The notes under the pieces were generated by a model. That model searched no databases and was not told the DNA's origin. It was given only the letters and a program-made list of their open reading frames with translations. A DNA stretch of 64,000 bases, taken from Porphyromonas macacae DSM 20710 = JCM 13914 (GTDB taxonomy: Bacteria > Bacteroidota > Bacteroidia > Bacteroidales > Porphyromonadaceae). Position 1 is the stretch's first letter; each line of letters begins with the position of its first letter. The stretch lies in NCBI RefSeq assembly GCF_000379945.1, contig NZ_KB904124.1, forward strand, positions 372,001-436,000, given 5' to 3'. This document shows, piece after piece, positions 59,397 to 64,000 of this stretch. The translations under genes were made by a program, and so were the position numbers.

Positions 59397-59404
59397 CAAA
59401 GATA
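59397..59404 (-). promoter_or_regulatory. promoter -7 box of murC-ftsQAZ
   Basis: TATCTTTG on the minus strand, 21 nt upstream of the murC ATG, giving a very short leader. The -33 box is not clear. Confidence 0.5.
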
Positions 59405-59523
59405 ACAAACTTGCTTGTTAAAGTTTGATACTATTGCACTTAAATATATAAAACCACCCTTTGCGTTCCTTATGATTTTTCATTAAAACTTAAAAACAGT
59501 TGTTTGGTAATTCAGGATGCGCC

Positions 59524-59625
59524 GGGCAAAGGCTGAAAATCCGTAGCGCTACGGATTTTTGACGAAGTTAACTTGGATTTTTATTCTTTGCCTGAAGAAT
59601 TTTCAACCGTCAGGCAGAGAAATTC
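59524..59625 (-). repeat. mosaic palindromic intergenic repeat, copy D
   Basis: Same core in minus orientation (59553-59578, two substitutions against the other copies), with a perfect palindrome ATCCGTAGCGCTACGGAT next to it and CTTTGCCTGAAGAATTTTC and GTCAGGCAGAGAAATT modules. It lies in the 452-bp divergent gap between murC and holB, where I see no gene. Confidence 0.85.
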
Positions 59626-59772
59626 AATGATTTCTAAGATGCTGTGGCAGAGTGCTTTTTCAAACTGAGAAAATTGTCCGTTCCACTTGTTTTTATATTT
59701 CGGTTTGGATTATTAAAGACGGTCTTTTTCCGATAATACCGGGCTCTCGGGCTGAGGGCGACGCAAAAGAAT

Positions 59773-59780
59773 TATATTTG
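59773..59780 (+). promoter_or_regulatory. promoter -7 box of holB
   Basis: TATATTTG, 48 nt upstream of the holB ATG; -33 region unclear. Confidence 0.45.
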
Positions 59781-59828
59781 TGAAGCCATAATAATGTGTT
59801 ACTATAAAACATTTTTCCTCTCACTACG

Positions 59829-60986
59829 ATGTATTTCAGGGATATTATCGGGCTTGAAGACCTCAAGCAACGCCTTATCGACAATGCACGCTCCGGACAC
59901 ATTGCACACGCCCAACTGTTCTGCGGAAACGAGGGCAGTGGAGCTTCAGCTTTGGCACTGGCTTATGCACGCTATCTCAATTGTCATAATCCGGGTGAAA
60001 CGGATGCCTGCGGCCGGTGTGCTTCGTGCTTGAAATACGATCGCTTGGCGCATCCCGATTTATTCATGCTGTATCCGTACATAAACGGCACTAAACTGTC
60101 GTCCGAGGATTTTCTGCCGCATTGGCGGGATATGCTTACCGATAAGGGAGCTTACTTCAGCCGAACGGAGTGGCAGGAAGAGATCAAGGCAGGAAACAGT
60201 CAGCCCATAATTTACAGCAAAGAAAGCCGGTTTCTGGATGAAAAGCTGGCTTATAAGGTTTCGGAGGCCAAATACCGGATTATTTATATCTGGCAGCCGG
60301 AAAAAATGCACGAAACGCTGGCTAATAAACTGCTTAAACTGGTGGAAGAGCCACCCGAAAGAACGATTATTCTGATGGCTTCGTTCGATCCGAACCATGT
60401 GTTGGGTACGATATTGAGCCGCATTCAATATGTGAATGTAAGACCGCTTTCGGACGAAGAAATTAAAGAAGGTATTCGTCAACGGGGCTTATTGTCGTCT
60501 TCGGGCGAGGAGCAATTACAAACACTGGCTCATCTGGCACAGGGGAGTTTTAAGCATGCCTTGGAGCTGATCGAAGGGAACGAGGAGGCACGGGAAAATT
60601 TCGTGATTATAGAAAAAATACTGACCGGCATTATGAAACCCGACCCCAAGGAGATGCGTAGTATATCGGAAGAGATCGCCGCATTGGGGCGGGAAAGTCA
60701 GATACGGTTAGTGTCGCAGCTCGGTTCTTTTTTCAGAGAATGCCTTATTTTGCCTTTCGGGCAGTGGCAGCTCAATTATTTGCGATTGGACCAGATGGGG
60801 CTTGCCCGTGAAATCAAGGGTGCTGTCAATGAGAAGAATATCGTTTCTCTTATGGCGGAATGCGACCTTGCAATCAGGCATATCAAACAGAATGTGAATG
60901 CCAAAATGATTTTCTTCGATTTTATCCTGCGCATCACATCGGCACTGACACCCGCTTTCAAATCGCTGGGGCTGCGAAGGCCTTAA
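59829..60986 (+). CDS. holB: DNA polymerase III delta' subunit
   Basis: A 385-residue clamp-loader subunit. The N-terminal AAA+ module has GLEDLKQRLIDNARSGHIAH, a Walker-A-like loop that lacks the lysine (GNEGSGASA), as normal for delta', and the zinc motif cysteines in CGRCASC with an earlier Cys before it. Sensor-1 region IIYIWQPEKM and VEEPPERTIILMAS follow. It stops close to the convergent glycosyltransferase gene (25 bp between stops). Confidence 0.92.
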   Translation: MYFRDIIGLEDLKQRLIDNARSGHIAHAQLFCGNEGSGASALALAYARYLNCHNPGETDACGRCASCLKYDRLAHPDLFMLYPYINGTKLSSEDFLPHWRDMLTDKGAYFSRTEWQEEIKAGNSQPIIYSKESRFLDEKLAYKVSEAKYRIIYIWQPEKMHETLANKLLKLVEEPPERTIILMASFDPNHVLGTILSRIQYVNVRPLSDEEIKEGIRQRGLLSSSGEEQLQTLAHLAQGSFKHALELIEGNEEARENFVIIEKILTGIMKPDPKEMRSISEEIAALGRESQIRLVSQLGSFFRECLILPFGQWQLNYLRLDQMGLAREIKGAVNEKNIVSLMAECDLAIRHIKQNVNAKMIFFDFILRITSALTPAFKSLGLRRP

Positions 60987-61011
60987 AAAGATTTTACCGG
61001 AGAGGGGAGAG

Positions 61012-62055
61012 CTATTTTAGCTTTGGGAGGACGGAATAAGCAGCTCTTTTTCGTATGAAATATTCCCATACGATGCTGTAATGTTTCATCCCTCTCGGCC
61101 ATTCGATGATTGTGTACGATAAATTTTCCTGCCGGGCAGCTTTGAAGTTTTTTCTCATTTTTTTATAATCTTGCCGGGCTTTCAGGGCTGCGGCCGCATG
61201 CTTCCGGTTTCCTTTGAGCAGGAACATCAGTGCAGACAGATGGTCGAGCCAGTAACGGACGAACATGACCCTGTGCAGGCGTTTGGCGGGAAGATTTTTA
61301 TAGAGCATGAGCAGGTTGTTCCTGAAATTGAGATAAACTTTCCTCGGATTATTCATGTCCAGACTGGCTCCTCCGATATGGTAAACAGTGCTTAGCGGAG
61401 TGAAGATAACTCGTTTGGCTCGTGCTTTGAACCGCCAGCAGAGGTCGATTTCCTCCTGATGGGCAAAGAAAAGAGGGTCTAACCCGCCTGCTTCGATATA
61501 ATCACGAGTGCGGACGATCAGGGCAGCTCCGCTTGCCCAGAAAATATCGCCCTGTTGCCGGTCGTATTGTCCGCAGTCTTTTTCCACGGCATCGAAAATA
61601 CGTCCCCGGCAAAAAGGGTATCCCCACCGATCTATAAAGCCCCCGGCGGCACCGGCATATTCAAAAGATTGTGGATTGCGGTAAGAACGGATTTTGGGTT
61701 GAACAGCTGCTACGGTAGTATCTTCTTCCAGAATGCGCAGAGGCTCGTCCAGCCACCCCTCGGAAAGTGCCGCATCGCTGTTCAGCAGTACGGTGTAGGG
61801 GGTATTCACCATCTTCAGAACACGGTTGTAGCCATCTGCAAAACCGTAGTTTTCAGAGAAGAGGATTTGCTCTGTTTGCGGATAGGTTTTCTTCAGAAAT
61901 TCCACCGATCCGTCCTCCGAATGATTGTCGGCGATAATGAGTTTGGCCGTATCGCCGGGTACGTAGCGTACCCAGTTCGGCATCAGTTCCTCCAGAAGAT
62001 TCTTACCGTTCCAGTTCAAAACCACCACCGAAACCTTTGGTCGTATGTCTGCCAT
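61012..62055 (-). CDS. family 2 glycosyltransferase (rhamnosyltransferase-like)
   Basis: A 347-residue GT-A fold enzyme: VVVLNWNGKNLLEELMPNW at the start, IIADNHSEDGS, FSENYGFADGYNRVL, LLNSDAALSEGWLDEPL with the Asp of the nucleotide-sugar site, and GYPFCRGRIF...ALIVRTRDYIEAGG with HQEEIDLCWR (acceptor/catalytic region). Resembles WbbL-type rhamnosyltransferases. A cell-surface glycan role is likely; donor and acceptor are unknown. The tail is basic (KMRKNFKAARQ). It follows mtaB after 115 nt. Confidence 0.9.
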   Translation of the reverse strand: MADIRPKVSVVVLNWNGKNLLEELMPNWVRYVPGDTAKLIIADNHSEDGSVEFLKKTYPQTEQILFSENYGFADGYNRVLKMVNTPYTVLLNSDAALSEGWLDEPLRILEEDTTVAAVQPKIRSYRNPQSFEYAGAAGGFIDRWGYPFCRGRIFDAVEKDCGQYDRQQGDIFWASGAALIVRTRDYIEAGGLDPLFFAHQEEIDLCWRFKARAKRVIFTPLSTVYHIGGASLDMNNPRKVYLNFRNNLLMLYKNLPAKRLHRVMFVRYWLDHLSALMFLLKGNRKHAAAALKARQDYKKMRKNFKAARQENLSYTIIEWPRGMKHYSIVWEYFIRKRAAYSVLPKLK

Positions 62056-62170
62056 TGCAAGAAGGTTAATGAACGAATCCGGGTCTCCGGTGCAAAAGGA
62101 GCACAGTGTGCCGGACTCGCAGTATCGTTTGCCGGAACAAATATATCGATTTATCCATGATCGACCTCTT

Positions 62171-63508
62171 TCAGAATGTCAGGCTGAGCATCGCCGGGTC
62201 GAACCGCTTGGGTACGACTTCTTCCAGCTGTCCCACACTCTCTTCGCTGTATGGCTTGGCCACGCGGATGTACTGGTCGGAAAAGCCCAGCATCATACCG
62301 TCGTGCTCGGCTTGCTCCCATAGCACACGGAGGGGCTGCCCGATGTGTTCCCTGTAAAACGCTCTTAACTTTTTATCGGAGAGTTTGAGCAAAGCCTGAC
62401 TTCGCTTATGCTTATCCTGCGATCCGACGGCATAGGGTATCTCCAGAGCCTTGGTACCCGGGCGTTCCGAATAGCTGAAAACGTGCAATTGCGTAAAAGG
62501 GATGGATTCCAAAAACCGGTAACAGGCTTCAAAGTATTCGGGGCGTTCGCCACGTGTGCCTACAATGACGTCTACCCCGATAAAACTGTCCGGCATAACC
62601 TGTTTGATATGCTCGATGCGATTGCGAAAGAGTGCAGTATCATAACGTCTTTTCATCAGCTTGAGCACCTCATCGCTTCCGCTCTGCAACGGGATGTGGA
62701 AATGCGGCATGAAATGTCGGGAGGAAGCACAGAAGTCTATCACTTCGTCCGATAGCAGGTTAGGCTCTATCGAACTGATGCGATAACGCTCGATGCCTTC
62801 GACCCGGTCTAAGGCTTTAATCAAGTCGAGAAACGTTTCTCCCGTCGTTCTCCCGAAATCTCCGATATTGACACCCGTAAGCACGATTTCACGCCCTCCG
62901 TTTTCTGCAACGGAGCGTGCCTGCTGCACCAGAGATGCAATCGAGCCGTTGCGGCTCCGCCCGCGTGCCTTGGGTATGGTGCAATAGGTGCAATAGTAGT
63001 CGCAGCCGTCCTGTACTTTCAGGAAATGACGTGTACGGTCATCTGCCGAAACGCTGGGGCTGAAAGTACGGATATCTTTGGTGGGTGTATGGATGATGTG
63101 GCTGATACCCAATCCCTGACTGTTGTTTTGGGATGAGATTCGCTCGGCATGTTGCCGGAGCAGATTGATCAGATCCAGCTTCTGCTCGGTGCCGATTATC
63201 AGGTCTACACCTTCTATGGCGGCAATCTCTTCCGGGCTAAGCTGTGCATAGCACCCTGTAACCACGATTAACGCACCGGGGTGTTCCCGCCGGGCGCGGC
63301 GAATCATGTTACGGCACTTTTTATCCGCCAGTTCGGTTACGGAGCAGGTGTTGATAATGCAGACATCCGCTTTTTCTCCCGGTTCCACTCTGCGTACACC
63401 CTGTTCTTGGAGTGCTTTGCCGATCGAGGACGTTTCGGCAAAGTTGAGTTTGCAGCCGAGAGTGAAGTAAGCGGCTTTTTTATTTTCAAATATGTTGATA
63501 TCGATCAT
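62171..63508 (-). CDS. mtaB: tRNA t6A37 methylthiotransferase MtaB
   Basis: A 445-residue methylthiotransferase of the MiaB/RimO family that adds a methylthio group to t6A37 of tRNA. It has the N-terminal UPF0004 domain (AAYFTLGCKLNFAETSSIGK; INTCSVTELADKKCRNMIRR; VTGCYAQL), the radical-SAM motif GCDYYCTYCTIPKARGRSR, and a C-terminal region in the TRAM position. The KLNxAE pattern after the first Cys is the MtaB type. Its ATG overlaps the upstream membrane-protein gene by 23 nt. Confidence 0.93.
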   Translation of the reverse strand: MIDINIFENKKAAYFTLGCKLNFAETSSIGKALQEQGVRRVEPGEKADVCIINTCSVTELADKKCRNMIRRARREHPGALIVVTGCYAQLSPEEIAAIEGVDLIIGTEQKLDLINLLRQHAERISSQNNSQGLGISHIIHTPTKDIRTFSPSVSADDRTRHFLKVQDGCDYYCTYCTIPKARGRSRNGSIASLVQQARSVAENGGREIVLTGVNIGDFGRTTGETFLDLIKALDRVEGIERYRISSIEPNLLSDEVIDFCASSRHFMPHFHIPLQSGSDEVLKLMKRRYDTALFRNRIEHIKQVMPDSFIGVDVIVGTRGERPEYFEACYRFLESIPFTQLHVFSYSERPGTKALEIPYAVGSQDKHKRSQALLKLSDKKLRAFYREHIGQPLRVLWEQAEHDGMMLGFSDQYIRVAKPYSEESVGQLEEVVPKRFDPAMLSLTF

Positions 63509-63935
63509 TGATGATTTGTTTTATCGGCTTGATGTAACGGAGGGAGGTCAGAATGAGGGCTATTCCCAATCCGGAGTAAAAGCCGGCGATGAAGCTGTCC
63601 GGTATGTAGGGGCGGCTTCTGAGCCAGATGCCGAAATTGATCATAACGATAATGATCAACCACGTGGACGGTTTGAAACAATAATAAACCGGCAGCCGAT
63701 CCCCCGGTTTCGTTCGAGTATATCGGAGGTTTTCCTCAACCACCGGAGGGAAGATAAAAAAAGTGAATGCAATCAGGGCAACCAGCGCCCATGCGACGGG
63801 AATGATAAATGAGGACGGAAGCGGAGCCCAACGGCTGATGCCCACATAAAAGATTTTTATGCCGGGCACAAGCCAGAACAGAGCTGCTACGATGTGCAGG
63901 AATTTGCGGGAAGCATTCAGATATCTTCGGGCCAT
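63486..63935 (-). CDS. four-helix membrane protein of unknown function
   Basis: A 149-residue inner-membrane protein with four hydrophobic segments (about 11-32, 43-63, 91-104 and 117-133) and a charged tail (IKPIKQIINDRYQHI). Family not recognised. Its end overlaps mtaB by 23 nt and its start overlaps the preceding partial gene by 19 nt, so it is inside a tight minus-strand operon. Confidence 0.75.
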   Translation of the reverse strand: MARRYLNASRKFLHIVAALFWLVPGIKIFYVGISRWAPLPSSFIIPVAWALVALIAFTFFIFPPVVEENLRYTRTKPGDRLPVYYCFKPSTWLIIIVMINFGIWLRSRPYIPDSFIAGFYSGLGIALILTSLRYIKPIKQIINDRYQHI

Positions 63936-64000
63936 TGTATTGTCAGAGATTCGTCTTCTTCCGTCAAAAGGCTCGATGTTTCAGCCAGTCCCTGCTTCAG
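63917..64000 (-). CDS. 3' end of a gene that continues beyond the window
   Basis: Minus-strand open frame entering at 64000 and ending with TGA at 63917-63919; the visible 27 residues are acidic (AETSSLLTEEDESLTIQWPED) in part. Its last bases overlap the ATG of the next gene, a typical operon arrangement. Product not identifiable from this fragment. Confidence 0.55.
   Translation of the reverse strand: MKQGLAETSSLLTEEDESLTIQWPEDI

Noticed and set aside
59829..60986. Missing Walker A lysine in the delta' subunit as a possible anomaly
   Set aside because: Delta' subunits normally lack a functional ATP site, so this is expected.

Overview
The window is chromosomal DNA of a Bacteroidales bacterium (phylum Bacteroidota), moderately GC-balanced and probably of the Tannerellaceae/Porphyromonadaceae-Bacteroidaceae neighbourhood; I cannot name the species. 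The evidence is a SusC/SusD outer-membrane pair, a gldH lipoprotein gene next to a PSP1-domain gene, GH92 and GH20 lipoprotein glycosidases, DUF4954 and DUF4476 proteins, and repeated TAnnTTTG promoter -7 boxes, the primary sigma-factor signature of this phylum. I see no rRNA, tRNA, CRISPR array, prophage or intact transposase. Most of the window is housekeeping.

Layout. 0-6.2 kb: a GNAT/DUF2156 acyltransferase pair on the minus strand, a small membrane protein, then about 1 kb without a convincing gene. That gap carries a cluster of DnaA-box-like sites and is a candidate replication origin. A DUF4954 beta-helix protein and a DUF4476 protein follow. 6.2-12.5 kb (minus strand): ilvE, a GH92 mannosidase, pyruvoyl-dependent arginine decarboxylase, gldH and a PSP1 protein. 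12.7-21.9 kb (plus): dapA, GH20 hexosaminidase, an ABC-F protein with a degenerate second ATP site, a YbjQ protein, two exported proteins of unknown function and lpdA. 22.4-27.2 kb: a SusC/SusD pair without enzymes or regulator. 27.5-40 kb: sufS-rnhB, a small lipoprotein cassette, a zapB-like gene with zapA and rny, an S4-domain protein, gapA, a pseudouridine synthase with a long Arg/Gly/Tyr-rich N-terminus, asnS, serB and a Dabb-domain protein. 40.3-41.1 kb: an AT-rich gene of unknown function that looks acquired.

41.3-48.2 kb is a complete thiamin operon behind a TPP riboswitch: thiS, thiC, a three-domain TenI-like/ThiD/ThiE fusion, thiG, thiH and a ThiF-like adenylyltransferase that lacks every cysteine of the E. 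coli enzyme's zinc site and its sulfur-relay cysteine. Together these make both thiamin halves (ThiC/ThiD for the pyrimidine, ThiS/ThiF/ThiG/ThiH for the thiazole) and join them (ThiE). 48.2-53.8 kb: an AI-2E-type permease, a glyoxalase-fold protein, a two-component pair, fhs, and a 160-bp MITE-like element with a long internal hairpin. 53.8-59.4 kb (minus): the end of the division/cell-wall cluster, murC-ftsQ-ftsA-ftsZ, then yqeY. 59.8-64 kb: holB, a family 2 glycosyltransferase, mtaB, a four-helix membrane protein and the 3' end of one more gene.

The observations most worth following are: (1) a family of four mosaic palindromic intergenic repeats, one of which supplies the stop codon of the AT-rich gene; (2) the candidate oriC; (3) the thiamin fusion together with the cysteine-less ThiF; (4) the coherent loss of one ATP site in the ABC-F protein; and (5) the disordered RGG/YG-like region, built from an 87-bp DNA tandem repeat, on a pseudouridine synthase. 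Functions rest on motifs and family recognition by eye; no database search was run.
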